DNA from: Asparagopsis taxiformis
Lineage: Eukaryota > Rhodophyta > Florideophyceae > Bonnemaisoniales > Bonnemaisoniaceae
Length of the DNA: 64,000 nucleotides
Reading direction: 5' to 3'
NCBI GenBank assembly: GCA_030407315.1
Contig: JALQPE010002813.1
Span: forward strand, 29,991-93,990
Shown: one piece after another, positions 39,520 through 49,745 of the stretch
Position numbering within the stretch: position 1 is the stretch's first letter
Layout of the letters: every line of letters starts with the position of its first letter
The notes under the pieces: model-generated
Seen by the model: the letters and a program-made list of their open reading frames with translations, nothing else
What the model was told of the DNA's origin: nothing
Databases searched by the model: none
Position numbers and translations under genes: made by a program

Positions 39520-40287
39520 GTGAGCACATTCTTACCCTTTGGCCAGCATGGATATGTCAGCCTCCGTAAACCAACCAACAAACTGCAGCCACGCGCCTCG
39601 ATCAGACGCTATCTCGGCCGCATCGACGCCAGACACTACCACATCTATGATCCAGAAACCTCCCAAATCTCTAGATGCCGTGCACCAGACTTTGGCGTCT
39701 ACAATCCGAACACAGACCCGACGGTAACATCGAAACACCACGTCCTCAGTGTACAACCCTCACCCGCACCCGCATCCAACCACGCGACCCCGAACGAATG
39801 CACTGAACCTAAGACACTGACACAAGCCCAACAAGCTCCCGATGCAGCCAAATGGCAAAAGTCGTGGAACCACGAACTTGACACACTGGAAGAGCGAGGA
39901 ACACTCAGTTACGTTCACAAAGATCAAGTCCCCAAGGGTACTAAACTGATTCCATACAAGATAGTAATGAAACTAAAAACCGATCACAATGGAGTGCCAA
40001 TCTCGAGAAAAACACGCTGTAACATCCGAGGAGACCTCCAACGGCCGCACGAACAGTACGATCCTGACTCGATATCCTCGCCTGTGGCAGAACGTGATGC
40101 TATTCGCCTATCCTTCGCATTTGCGGCAGCACATGGCTACGAAGCCACACACTGGGATATCGAATCTGCGTTCCTCCACGAAACGTATGACGATCCCACT
40201 CCTCTCTTCATCTACCAACCACCCCGCTTCGACGGAATCTTAAAGTATCCCGGTCATGTATGCAGAGTCACTGGGAACATGTACGGG
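39520..40287 (+). pseudogene. pol: copia element 3 pol: integrase C-terminus and RT, truncated
   Basis: Continues integrase (YLGRIDARHYHIYD) into RT (TRCNIRGDLQRPHEQYDP, THWDIESAFLHE, RVTGNMYG). At TGNMYG (about 40,287) the similarity to copia ends abruptly and unrelated sequence follows (gtgtcgaaaaatcacac). Catalytic YVDD, RNase H and 3' LTR are absent. The ORF continues to 40395 only by chance. Confidence 0.85.
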
Positions 40288-41016
40288 GTGTCGAAAAATC
40301 ACACAAAGTCTGAGTACAACCTTAACAGAGGTGTACAATTATTGCTCTCCGTTACAATCTCGACGAGTAAACGCCGTGGAGTGGTCGTCCTGTAGCAATA
40401 TTAGTGTGAGCAACACGTTGTGGTCCAAAGGTCTGGCTGGCGCGGTGTTGGTCAGACTTATTCTCTTCTCCTTCAAAACGCTGATGCATCCGTATGCGTA
40501 TGATAATACGCTGCGTGGGTCTTAACGCACGAAGGTCTCGAGCTAGTAATCAGCGATTACTTCCGTCTCCGGACATCAGCAAATGCAAATGGACTAACAA
40601 GTAAATGCTAGAATGGTTGTTGAACTTGGGTCTTGGTTGGTAATTCCTTAATCGTTGTTGTCTCTTCTCAGAGACGCAACGCGAACAGATAGCTTTATTA
40701 GTAACATAGAAGCGGCGGCGGCCGCCGGTAGTGAATGTGCAGCTAATCAGTTTGATTAGTTATCGCAGGGCGTACAGTTGTACTCTGTACAAAGACCATA
40801 TACTACCTATTATGATGTAAGTCATATGCTGCATAATTGTATAAAGCTTCACTGTATACTGTACTCGAGCATAATCCACACTCAAGGGTTTTCTTTGAGG
40901 AGTAGAGCCCTTAACCCAACCTTCTGGATCGACTTGTAGTCGGTTAGTGGTCATCATTTTTCACAGAGCATGATCGGAGTTAACTAGACCCTTCACTACG
41001 GTGTTGAGAATGAAAA
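40288..41016. other. breakpoint flank, no gene recognised
   Basis: Starts at the copia truncation. Only short ORFs. A GCGGCGGCGGCCGCCGG tract occurs at about 40,712. This may hold the left edge of the large element to the right, but no terminal repeat can be defined without its other end. Confidence 0.4.
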
Positions 41017-41365
41017 AAGACAGTAAATTTACTGTCTGAGACAGTAAAAATTACTGTCTGGCCAAGACAGTGCGCGGAGACAGTAAAATTTACTGTCTGG
41101 AAATTTCAGAATACTGCTGCAGCAGTAAACTGGCACGAAATCCGGACAGTACCAAAAACAGTAAAATTTACTGTCCAGAACAGTAAATTTTACTGTCTGG
41201 AAGTGTTGCCGCCAGACAGTATGTGCAGACAGTACATTTTACTGTCTGAGGCAGTACATTGTATTGTATTACTGCACTGTCTGGGGAAATCTGTAGACAG
41301 TAGTGTAGATAGCAAATTGTATTGTCTGCGGGTAGTACCGTGCATTGGTTGACAGCACTGTCTGG
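41017..41365. repeat. array of ACAGTAAA/TTTACTGT palindromes
   Basis: At least six short palindromes of the form (G/A)ACAGTAAAATTTACTGTC, with small variations at the centre, lie within 230 bp (first at about 41,019). They are followed by weaker and half copies (gacagta, actgtctgg) to about 41,365. The sequence differs from the palindromes at 49-60 kb, but the design is similar: inverted repeats with an ACAG start, clustered between genes. Confidence 0.8.
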
Positions 41366-41900
41366 TGGAGTGGACTTAGAGGAAATATGGAGCATAGTGT
41401 TAGTGTGAAGGTAAATATTGGAATGGTGTGTGGAATACGACTATAGTAATTGTGATGGTGCTTTACAGATAGTTGGGTGCGGGGAAGCTAGATGCTGAAT
41501 AGGACGTTGTAGAAAGAAAGATAGGGAAGATTGAACATATCTCGTTTGTCTCAAAGTAAGGAGAGAAAGTACAGAGTAGACTATATTATGTTGAGTTTAG
41601 CATTTCAAATTATACCTATCTATCTTTGCATTGAAAGTGTCGAGTAGGAGACGTCAGTCTGGTAGCGAGGTGTGGTATTCACAGGACGTGGGTGGTAGCA
41701 AAGGAAAGAATACGCACCATCCACCACTAAATTATGAAAAATAACCGTTACGGAGCACCGAGAAGCATTATTATTATGTAGAGTAGAACAGGATGGATGC
41801 ATCCACTGGAATGATATTTGCTACAACACTGCTGTACTAAGCGTGACACCCTTCCTTCAAAGCACTTCTCCTTTTAGCAAACTCCAATTGCAAGTTCAAC
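41366..41900 (+). promoter_or_regulatory. upstream region of coiled-coil gene, with TAACCGTTAC
   Basis: No ORF of note. TAACCGTTAC is at 41742-41751, about 150 bp before the ATG. The same 10-mer occurs before the genes starting at 45064 and 63614. It matches a Myb-type core (AACNG), but the binding protein is unknown. Confidence 0.45.
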
Positions 41901-43427
41901 ATGAATCCCGAAACCTCCGTGAGCATCGCTGCATTTTCCGAAATAACGCGTGAGGGCTTTTCGAACATCACTGCAGAGCTGAAAGCCCTGAGTGATAAAA
42001 TGGATGCCGTCGAGAAGAGCACCATTCAATTACGCGAGACTCTCGGAAATGTCGCCAAGACTGTCTCCATGCTAAACACCGATATGCAGGAGGTCAAGGG
42101 CATCGTCGATGGGCTTCTGAGCCAGGGACAAGGACATCCGAAGAAGATCGCCTCTGAGAAGGACAGGGAACGTCTCCGCATTGCGCAGGATGCGGAGAAA
42201 TCGTTCACGTTCGAAATGGTGTGTGCTGTGCTGTGTGCTGTTGTTCCAACGTACACGAAGGCAATGGTGGATAAGAGGGATAGGAATTTCAACGGATGCG
42301 AGCTAATCAATACGCTGATGTTCGCCAGGCAGAGCAATGAGCGAAAGGATGTGTTCAATAGGACGCTTGCCGGCCGGAACCACATTGAATTGCGCTGCCA
42401 AGTTGTGACCTCTTTAATCAAGAATACCTGTCAAAACAATTCTTTCAGAGAGGGAGGAGACCGTTCCAGCTCCAATGGAACGTCGGAAGGTATCGAACGG
42501 TGGAGGGCGCGGGGGTATGTGACTACCGGGACCATTGAGGAGACAATTCGCGGAACGGACTCTGCTCGCATGGATGGAATGCATGGGACGTCCGAGGGAA
42601 GTGATGGGGCCGCTCGAAAGCAGAAGCGAAGAAAGGTTGGTGACAATAGGCCGTTGCACAGAAAGGAGGTAGGCATCACTGTGACGAAATCGGCACTGAC
42701 GGCAGTGACCGGGTTTATGAACAAGTCCAGAGATCATGTGCGAAACCGGTTCATCCGAGATCTTGGATTCGTTCTATACAGTGGGTTTCAAGGTTCAGTC
42801 CGAATGGAGCATCATTTGCACGACGGTGGGCTGGACATTGAGTCAGTTCCAAGTCTGTACTCGGCGCAGAGGAAAATGAATGCAGCGGAGCGCGCAGCAA
42901 TGGATGACAAGAATATGAAGATTCTTCGCGACTTCATTGCTGTGCGAAAAGAAATGGTATTCAAAGTCGAGTACGAAGTTCAAATAATTGGAGAACCGGA
43001 CAAGAGGTTTGTGACTAGGAGGATCAATTTAGTAGAGGTTGCACTGAACTTTGCAGTCGCCTACACGCAATGTTCTGATAAGAACATGTTCCTGCAACGT
43101 TCAGAATACTCCTTGCAATTCATCTACATACTTGCATACGGGTTCCGAACGATTTTGAAATTTCAAAGTGGAGCAGAGGTGGGAGGAGCGCAAATCCGGG
43201 AAATCAATGAAGCAGTGAAACTGCTTCTTCCCGGGGAGCGGGTGAGTAGTCGTTTTATGAATGAGGAGGTTTTGACTATATCGCGTGATAGATATGAAGA
43301 ACTGAATGTAGACGATGGAGGGGACTCAGTGCTGGAGGAGAGCTTCAGGTCTATGGAAGAGGACGGAGGAGATGAAGAATATGTGAAGGTATTTGTCGAT
43401 GATGAAATCGAGAATGAAGGGGAGTAG
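41901..43427 (+). CDS. coiled-coil protein of unknown function
   Basis: 508 aa from ATG 41901. Residues ~10-75 have heptad-like spacing of hydrophobics (ITAELKALSDKMDAVEKS, LRETLGNVAKTVSML), suggesting a coiled coil. A mid region (~200-260) is Arg/Gly/Ser-rich and basic (RKQKRRKVGD), a possible nuclear signal. The C-terminal ~60 residues are strongly acidic (EEDGGDEEYVKVF). I do not recognise a family. It is convergent with the next gene, and its promoter shares TAACCGTTAC with two neighbours, which points to a common element. Confidence 0.8.
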   Translation: MNPETSVSIAAFSEITREGFSNITAELKALSDKMDAVEKSTIQLRETLGNVAKTVSMLNTDMQEVKGIVDGLLSQGQGHPKKIASEKDRERLRIAQDAEKSFTFEMVCAVLCAVVPTYTKAMVDKRDRNFNGCELINTLMFARQSNERKDVFNRTLAGRNHIELRCQVVTSLIKNTCQNNSFREGGDRSSSNGTSEGIERWRARGYVTTGTIEETIRGTDSARMDGMHGTSEGSDGAARKQKRRKVGDNRPLHRKEVGITVTKSALTAVTGFMNKSRDHVRNRFIRDLGFVLYSGFQGSVRMEHHLHDGGLDIESVPSLYSAQRKMNAAERAAMDDKNMKILRDFIAVRKEMVFKVEYEVQIIGEPDKRFVTRRINLVEVALNFAVAYTQCSDKNMFLQRSEYSLQFIYILAYGFRTILKFQSGAEVGGAQIREINEAVKLLLPGERVSSRFMNEEVLTISRDRYEELNVDDGGDSVLEESFRSMEEDGGDEEYVKVFVDDEIENEGE

Positions 43428-43702
43428 TATCGGATGAAACCGGTTTCGGTATAGTAGACGAAGAATGAAGAAATAAAATTTCTGTTGAGTTGAATTTTGT
43501 AATAGATGGAAGTAGATAGATACGAGACATCAGGAAACCAGTCAGACGATAGTGTCAAGTCGAAGGAATAGCGCAGAGACAGGTAGTGGAATAGTCGAAG
43601 TAGGAAGGGGCGAGGGTATCCGTCTTTACTAGAAATTGATGGCCACAGGAGCTCTAGAATGAAATACCCAGGAACAGGATAACTACGGATAGATGTACTT
43701 TA

Positions 43703-45064
43703 TTATTTTTGCTCAGGACTGCAGTTGGCAGGTGAAGGAGAGCGAGGGTGGGTATTGTCTGAATCCGCATTGAAGCCAAGACGAGAGATAGCCTCATAGC
43801 CAATGTCTTCAAGCTCCTGGCATGTAGTAGTACCACTGAAAATACAGCAAGGTAAGCGTAGATGTAGTGTACCAAACGTCTCTGCGGTTGATAGAGGCTG
43901 GAAAGTGCTGTAACAAGCTCGGCGCTGAATACGTCTCCACAGTAACGAAAACGTTGCTCCATAGGTAACAGTAGCCTTATCACGTAGGTGGAAAGAGTCC
44001 ACGATGCTAGACTGTGATAGTTGGCTAAGACATAGGGGATGTAAAAATGTATTGTTGACGTGGTCAAACTCGTAGGAGTCTCTGCAAAGAACTGTCATAC
44101 GTTGGTCTGGGCTGGACAGGACGTAAGCAGATGAGCCGACGAGAAATGCGGAAGAAGGAGCATCATGAGAGCAATCAACGTCGACTAGATTTCCTAAAAT
44201 TCGGACAATCGATGAGCTGCCTCCATCGCGTTCCGCCCTGCTCTTCACCAATATTTTCTGGAACCCGTGTTGCGAGGTACCTATGGAGTCACATAGTGCC
44301 TGAAAGGTGGGGAAAATGATGGAAAGATCCGACTCATTTCCAGAGGGAAAGGTGATGTCCTCAAAGGACGGCTGGAAGAGAACATCACGATTCTGTTTCG
44401 CCTTGCATTGAATGGCAATAGTGCGGAATTGAGCAAGGGAGCAGTCAGCCTGTACTCTGATTTCTTCTTGCGATGTTTGTCGCATTCCCCTGGAGTGCTC
44501 GGATTTTGTCATCCGGAGGGAGAGGGGCTTGTCCGTGTACACACCAAGCTTCTGAAACAGAATGCTACATACAGTCAGAGCAGAGGAGGTCATGGAGCTG
44601 TTGGAATCGAATGGAGGGGGAAGAGGATGTTTGGCAGCTGACTCCAGCTTTTCCAATCTTGCCAGCATTTCTGCTATGGTCTTCTTCATTTGATCCGCAG
44701 TGCAATCTTGAAGGATGCCGCGGTGGCGGTGGCGAGTGTGGTCAATGCCGTAGTCCGGGTCTCTCTCTGCTGGGGATGCAGGTGAGTCCATACTGCGAAG
44801 CTCACCACTTCGCCACGGGAGAACCCTTCCGGAATCCTTGTCGACGAGCTCGTTACGATCTGAAATCTTGACTTGAGAAAGGGTAGAGTCGAAACCATAT
44901 TCAGCTTTGTATTCGAGCAATGCATGGAGGAATGGGTCTGTTTCGGTCTTGACCTGAGTAATTTCCTTGACGATTGCAGACCACCACACAATTTTTCGTT
45001 TCCTCCCAAACGGCCGAAGTTCCCATTGAACTTCTATAACGTCGTTTGGAGCGAGAGGAAGCAT
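43703..45064 (-). CDS. hypothetical protein, possible Tudor-like N-terminus
   Basis: 453 aa from ATG 45064. The first ~60 residues (DVIEVQWELRPFG, IVWWSAIVKEI) have a spacing that recalls Tudor/chromo-like barrels ('W..A.V'); this is weak evidence. Residues ~120-145 could form a short coiled coil (MKKTIAEMLARLEKLESA). The rest is Ser/Leu-rich with no motif I know. A TATATA lies about 70 bp upstream (45134-45140), and TAACCGTTAC is at 45108-45117. Divergent from the methyltransferase gene. Confidence 0.75.
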   Translation of the reverse strand: MLPLAPNDVIEVQWELRPFGRKRKIVWWSAIVKEITQVKTETDPFLHALLEYKAEYGFDSTLSQVKISDRNELVDKDSGRVLPWRSGELRSMDSPASPAERDPDYGIDHTRHRHRGILQDCTADQMKKTIAEMLARLEKLESAAKHPLPPPFDSNSSMTSSALTVCSILFQKLGVYTDKPLSLRMTKSEHSRGMRQTSQEEIRVQADCSLAQFRTIAIQCKAKQNRDVLFQPSFEDITFPSGNESDLSIIFPTFQALCDSIGTSQHGFQKILVKSRAERDGGSSSIVRILGNLVDVDCSHDAPSSAFLVGSSAYVLSSPDQRMTVLCRDSYEFDHVNNTFLHPLCLSQLSQSSIVDSFHLRDKATVTYGATFSLLWRRIQRRACYSTFQPLSTAETFGTLHLRLPCCIFSGTTTCQELEDIGYEAISRLGFNADSDNTHPRSPSPANCSPEQK

Positions 45065-45577
45065 GTTGGGATAGCTATGGGATAGAATTGTTGTATTAGT
45101 GAAAGCCTAACCGTTACCTTCTGCTAAAGAGTAGTATATACTAGGAGGATTGGAAAGGTCCAGAAGAGATGTTTAGGTGGTGTAGAAATAGAATGGACAA
45201 TTGACAAAATTGACACGTCAGTGTGGATGATGTCTGCCATGAACTGATTGCAGCATAAAATTTGATGTGAATAATCGTTCTAGAAGTGAATGTCGGATGC
45301 ATACGATTGGACTACAAAGATACGCTTAGAGATGTTACGGGGCCCAATAAATTGCATGGAAAAATATTTTGAGTATTACTTTAGTATTACATTGATTATT
45401 GAGCTAACAGTCGATGTAGTTATCTTGTAAAGGTTCGGACAGGGGTGGAAAGGAAACAGCCACCGAAGTGCTACCACTCGCTGACACTTTGTCTTAAACA
45501 ACCAACTTCTGCTTTGCGCCACCCTGGTCAAGCAGCAACCAACTATCCCTTTCTTAAAAACTCTACCTTTGTTCGCC
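45065..45577. promoter_or_regulatory. divergent promoter region
   Basis: Between the gene at 45064 (minus) and the methyltransferase gene at 45578 (plus). It contains TAACCGTTAC (45108-45117) and AGTATATACT (about 45132-45141). The methyltransferase ATG has a strong context (GCCATGG). Confidence 0.5.
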
Positions 45578-48373
45578 ATGGAAGGAACGTTCCACAATCA
45601 CGGTGAAAAGCACGACGGATGGGTGTTCATCGACCCCAATCAAGTCAGCAAATTCGTATCGATTCGCGATGTTGATGCAAGTCATGTGGAAGCGCTCATG
45701 GAGAGCATTCGCAACAGCGGTTATGACACAGCTCATCCCGTGACTGGCAGGTTTCGAGAAGGCGTTCTGGAGATATTGGATGGAGCGCACCGCTGCATGG
45801 CAATTGTACGTGGAATGGAGAAGGGCGTCTTTCCTCCTGGCGTTACGATTCCTATGCGAGAAGAGTCTATCGTGGTGGACACCAACAGCAGTACTGCTGT
45901 TGTGCTGGACCGTGTGAGAGCGACGACATCCAACGACATTGCAGGCCTGCAAAGGCGCATGATGTTTGTTGAGTATCTGATGATCGCCGTTGATCTCAGA
46001 GACGAGTACTGGGTCCAAAACGGAAAGGACAAGTACGCTCACATTTCGTCTGTGAGGATGGCTGATGTGTTGGGCTGGATCAAATCCTGCGATCCAAGCG
46101 GCCAAATTGCTTCAAGCCTGAGTGGTAAACCGCAGTACAGCTCATGCATGTCTATCCTGGCTGTGCTTCGGCCGTATCACCGAGCAGAAGATTCGAGTTC
46201 GATTGATTTGCGTCTGTGGCAAATGTTTTGTCATGCATGGGGACTCAATGCAGAGATGGGTGATTCTCCGAGGATGGTTGAGTTTCCGAAACAGATGGGG
46301 GTGACTAGTTCTCGTGCCGTCGAAATGTTTGGCAAGACACCCCGCGGAGAATTGTCCTCTCCACTGAACCGCGAACTGCTTTCGAGCAGGTACTTTCTGG
46401 ACGGCGCTACATCCGACATGCAAGATTCTTTGCAGGCTAGCCAGAAGCGGTTCAGGAGGCTGATGGTTATGATGTGCCAGTGTATCTTGGCTATTCGCAG
46501 TAAGGAGATGGGCAGTGTGCCATCTAGGCGGGCCAGAGCCACATCCGGGGCCATTGGTGGTGGTGGAATGGTTGGAATTGCAACATCCAGTGCGCAAGCC
46601 AACCAGCTTGGATTTGTTGTCGACCGTGTGTTAGCTGCATGGGATACCGGGGCAAGAGTGTTGGGGTATGAGGATGTTGAATCGATGTGCTGGCCGTTCA
46701 TGGTATTCGATCCCACGAGCCTTTGCTTCAGGTCACTCCCGAATCGGTCTGATGGCTGTGCGGTCGAGGAGCATCGGAAAAACCTGACCATTGTCCCGAA
46801 AACTGTAGACAGTGAAAACGGGTTCTGTGCCGACCTTCCAGTGGCTGTGGATGCAAGGCTGCGATCATTGACAAGCGCCTTCCTGCTGTCGATACGCCAA
46901 TGTGTCACTGAGGTGAATGTTTTCGCCGAGCGTGGTCAGCTGATGCAGAGACTTCGAGCCTTGCTTTTCGACACTCCTGACAAGTTCGGATTGAACTCGT
47001 TCATGCGAGCCAAGTTGAACACGTCTCATGCCCTGGATGGTCAGAGGAGGCTGAAGGCTTGGTTATTGCGAACCCGAGAGCAACGAAAGCTTCCTCTGAC
47101 CATGGATGAGTTACACAGTCTTGAGGATACGCCCGAGCCTGGCATCCTTGAAGGTGCACCTGCGCAGATGGAAATATCCGCAGCAGTGCCAAACAATGGC
47201 AGCGAGGATATAGAAGAGGATAGTCTGGAGCCACAGAGGAAGAAGGCTAGGCTGGAGCGCGGTGGTGGAGAGGACGATAATGCGGCGGTTGCTAGCGAAA
47301 CAACAACAAGAGAAGGTGCGGCCGAGGATGACGCTATGGAGGTTGACACTGTATCGCCTACAGAAGCACCGCTCGTTGACGTCGGAAAGGAAACCAAGCC
47401 AGAATACGTCACCAAGCTGGAAGCTGTGATGGGGCGTTACATTCACACTGTGAATTGTGACGCCACTGATGTAGCCAAAGAGGTGGAGGACAAAATTAGT
47501 TTCCTGGAAGATGGCGTGTTGGAGGACAGTGTTCAGCTTGTGCTCACTGATCCTCCATTCAACACGAGGCGGGAAGGCGGCAGAGAAAACTCGGAGTACG
47601 ATATTCTGGAGCCGGAAGAGTTGGCGAGTGTTGCGTGTGAAATAGTTCGAGTTCTTCGGCCTGGCGGCCATGCTCTGATCTATTCCAGCGTGCGCCAACT
47701 CGTGGCATGGATGGATGCAATCAGAAATGCCGAGCCTGGCAAGATGATTGTGGACAGTGTTCCAGTCGTGCTATCTCGCCGACCACACAGCTTTACGTCC
47801 AATCCATCGACGAAAACGTGCACACTGCATAATATGCACGATTTCGTTATCCATGCGTATAAGCGGGGGAAGGGTATGGCTGCGTACGATATGGTGGATT
47901 ACAGGTTGCACAATCCGGACATATCGAGGCACCCTGGGTTCACCAACGCGATTGACAACGTTCCGAGGTTGTCGGCTGGTGAAGCTCAATACGATGGGCA
48001 GAACAACCGACTGCGCCATGAGCAGAAGGCGTTGACCACTCTTCGTGAGCTTCTGGAACGATTTTCGAAGCAGAACGATATCGTGATGGATTTCTTCTCG
48101 GGAACGTACAGCACAGCCATAGCGTGTATGACGTTGAGGGATGGTACGTATCGTCGGTTCATTGGGTGTGAGAAGGAAAAAAGGTGCCACGATGCATCGC
48201 AGGAGTGGATACTGCATGCTTTCGTCAGTGAGGTGAAAGCCGGGCGATATGGGGGGATCTTGCAGCGTGAGGTGGAGAGTATTCTTGGGGACGAGTCGGT
48301 ACCGGTCACAGGAAAAGCTCCAAGGCTTCGTCAGAAGCACATCTCAGATGCACCAGAAGGATTCCTGCTGTGA
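45578..48373 (+). CDS. ParB-like domain fused to DNA methyltransferase
   Basis: 931 aa from ATG 45578 (good context; the frame is open from a TTG at 45569). Residues ~10-110 are ParB/sulfiredoxin-like: VDASHVEALMESIRNSGYD, then ILDGAHRCMAIV at ~66-77. A long middle part is unassigned, then an acidic/basic linker with QRKKARLE. The C-terminal third is a beta-class N6-adenine/N4-cytosine methyltransferase: TDPPFN (motif IV, Asp-658) precedes DFFSGTYSTAIAC (motif I, ~838-850). Inferred role: sequence-directed DNA methylation with a ParB-type DNA-binding head. Such fusions are better known from phages and bacteria. The reading frame is intact and single-exon. Confidence 0.88.
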   Translation: MEGTFHNHGEKHDGWVFIDPNQVSKFVSIRDVDASHVEALMESIRNSGYDTAHPVTGRFREGVLEILDGAHRCMAIVRGMEKGVFPPGVTIPMREESIVVDTNSSTAVVLDRVRATTSNDIAGLQRRMMFVEYLMIAVDLRDEYWVQNGKDKYAHISSVRMADVLGWIKSCDPSGQIASSLSGKPQYSSCMSILAVLRPYHRAEDSSSIDLRLWQMFCHAWGLNAEMGDSPRMVEFPKQMGVTSSRAVEMFGKTPRGELSSPLNRELLSSRYFLDGATSDMQDSLQASQKRFRRLMVMMCQCILAIRSKEMGSVPSRRARATSGAIGGGGMVGIATSSAQANQLGFVVDRVLAAWDTGARVLGYEDVESMCWPFMVFDPTSLCFRSLPNRSDGCAVEEHRKNLTIVPKTVDSENGFCADLPVAVDARLRSLTSAFLLSIRQCVTEVNVFAERGQLMQRLRALLFDTPDKFGLNSFMRAKLNTSHALDGQRRLKAWLLRTREQRKLPLTMDELHSLEDTPEPGILEGAPAQMEISAAVPNNGSEDIEEDSLEPQRKKARLERGGGEDDNAAVASETTTREGAAEDDAMEVDTVSPTEAPLVDVGKETKPEYVTKLEAVMGRYIHTVNCDATDVAKEVEDKISFLEDGVLEDSVQLVLTDPPFNTRREGGRENSEYDILEPEELASVACEIVRVLRPGGHALIYSSVRQLVAWMDAIRNAEPGKMIVDSVPVVLSRRPHSFTSNPSTKTCTLHNMHDFVIHAYKRGKGMAAYDMVDYRLHNPDISRHPGFTNAIDNVPRLSAGEAQYDGQNNRLRHEQKALTTLRELLERFSKQNDIVMDFFSGTYSTAIACMTLRDGTYRRFIGCEKEKRCHDASQEWILHAFVSEVKAGRYGGILQREVESILGDESVPVTGKAPRLRQKHISDAPEGFLL

Positions 48374-48411
48374 CAGCATTGCCGAACCATCTGCTTGTGT
48401 TCGTTGCGTCA

Positions 48412-49044
48412 ATGAAGAAGGACGGGTCTATGCTTCACAGATTGAGCGGGGTGCCTATGGACCAGTGGCCGGCCGAGGACATGCACTCGTTTTGGAGCAT
48501 AGACCCGGACGCGATTCTGGCTGCCGATGCCGCATTCTACGGTGTCTATGTTTCGCAATCGGAGGTAAGAGGTGGTGGGTTTGGCGTATTCGCGGCGAAG
48601 AAACTGAAGAAGGGGACGGTCATTGGCTGGTACAACGGGACGATTTTCTATGCGAAGATTCGAGACTCGGAACCGCAGAGATCAGTGATGTACGGCCCGG
48701 AAGGATTTGGGTGCACAGGAGAGAGGTTCCAGGACTACAACATGGAATTGGAAACCACGTACATAGGGAGGGGTGCACCTGTTCGGAAGGTTTGGCTCGT
48801 TCCAGCGGTCTATAATTGTACCAGCTACCTCAATGATTGTCGGGTCATTGACGGAACGGAGAAAGCGACCGAGGTGAGTCGAACACAGTCAGCCGAGTTT
48901 CGACAAGGCGATGCCATAGACAAACCGGACTTTGCTTCAAATATCAAGAATCCCCATGCTGTCAAGGTCGTTCTGACCAGAGACGTTGAAGCTGATGAGG
49001 AGATATTTGCCGACTATGGTAGAAAATATTGGCCAGCTAACTGA
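48412..49044 (+). CDS. SET-domain protein
   Basis: The frame opens with a GTG at 48370, overlapping the methyltransferase stop by 4 bp. The first ATG is at 48412 and gives 210 aa. SET-domain features: GGFGVFAAKKLKKGTVIGWY near the start, YLNDCR at the position of the NHxC motif, then NPHAVKVVLTRDVEADEEIFADYG and YW, which match the NA...RDI..GEEL..DYG end. The usual NHS is NDC, so activity is uncertain. SET proteins methylate lysines on histones or other proteins. The tight overlap with the DNA methyltransferase suggests co-expression, or a fusion by frameshift or splicing. Confidence 0.8.
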   Translation: MKKDGSMLHRLSGVPMDQWPAEDMHSFWSIDPDAILAADAAFYGVYVSQSEVRGGGFGVFAAKKLKKGTVIGWYNGTIFYAKIRDSEPQRSVMYGPEGFGCTGERFQDYNMELETTYIGRGAPVRKVWLVPAVYNCTSYLNDCRVIDGTEKATEVSRTQSAEFRQGDAIDKPDFASNIKNPHAVKVVLTRDVEADEEIFADYGRKYWPAN

Positions 49045-49320
49045 GCTACTTTGATAGATTTGAGTAAACACGCATTGGCAGAGACAATAGACTGTGCATC
49101 ATCTTGCAAGAGCGCTAGATATTATAGACTAGACTACAACAATCGTGACATGACTGCAGGAAGGCATCTGCGGCCTGGAGTGCAAACTATCCACTTTTCT
49201 ACTGCTTTACCTATGGAAACGAAAAGGAGAGAAACTAGAAAGATGTGAGTGAGAAATTGTGTAGCAACGCAGCATGTAGAACACCAGTAAGAGAGCGATG
49301 TAGGAGAAGCAGTCACCCCA
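49045..49320. other. 3' flank of SET gene
   Basis: No gene. Leads into palindrome array R1. Confidence 0.5.
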
Positions 49321-49745
49321 TTACAGTGCGGGCCGTTTACCGGGGATGCTGACAGCAAAGTCATCGTTACGATGACTTTGCTGTAAGAAAAGAAAACATT
49401 ACAGCAGCCACGATTTCTTTACCGGGTAAAAAAATTGTGGCCGCTGTAATGAAACGTTTTCTTACAGCAAATCATTACAGCGGCCACAATTTTTTTACCC
49501 GGTAAAAATTCTTGCTGATTTTTTACCCGGTAAAAAATTCTTTGGCCACTGCAAGGAAACGGTTCCTTACAGCAAAGTCATCGTTACGATGACTTTGCTG
49601 TAAGAAAGCAAATCATTACAGCGGCCACATTTTTTTACCCGGTAAAGAAATCGTGGCTGCTGTAATGTTTTCTTTTCTTACAGCAAAGTCATCGTAACGA
49701 TGACTTTGCTGTAAGGAACCCTGGTAAACGGCTTCGGCTGTAAGC
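49321..49745. repeat. palindrome array R1
   Basis: Three copies of P1, a 39-bp perfect or near-perfect palindrome with arms CTTACAGCAAAGTCATCGT (49351-49387, 49566-49604, 49677-49715). They alternate with ~55-bp P2 palindromes (CATTACAGCGGCCAC ... TTTACCCGGTAAA ... GTGGCCGCTGTAATG). The first two P1 have T at the centre and the last has A, and inverted borders (GTTTACCGGGGATGC at left, CCCTGGTAAAC at right) enclose the set. The whole array is therefore a large inverted repeat. Confidence 0.95.

Larger units (their letters stand above)
26494..40287 (+). mobile_element. Ty1/copia element 3 (outer), 3'-truncated
   Basis: The 5' LTR is split by the insertion of element 2. It begins TGTTGGG at 26494-26500 and resumes after the duplicated TTGGG (36006-36010), ending ...TTACACA at 36287, about 284 bp in total. 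A primer site follows at 36288. Gag, protease, integrase and part of RT follow in the plus sense. Similarity stops at about 40,287, just after RT motif TGNMYG; the rest of RT, RNase H and the 3' LTR are missing. Gag and integrase frames are long, but frameshifts occur near 38.7 and 39.5 kb and a ~255-bp repeat is inserted at 38292. Confidence 0.8.
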
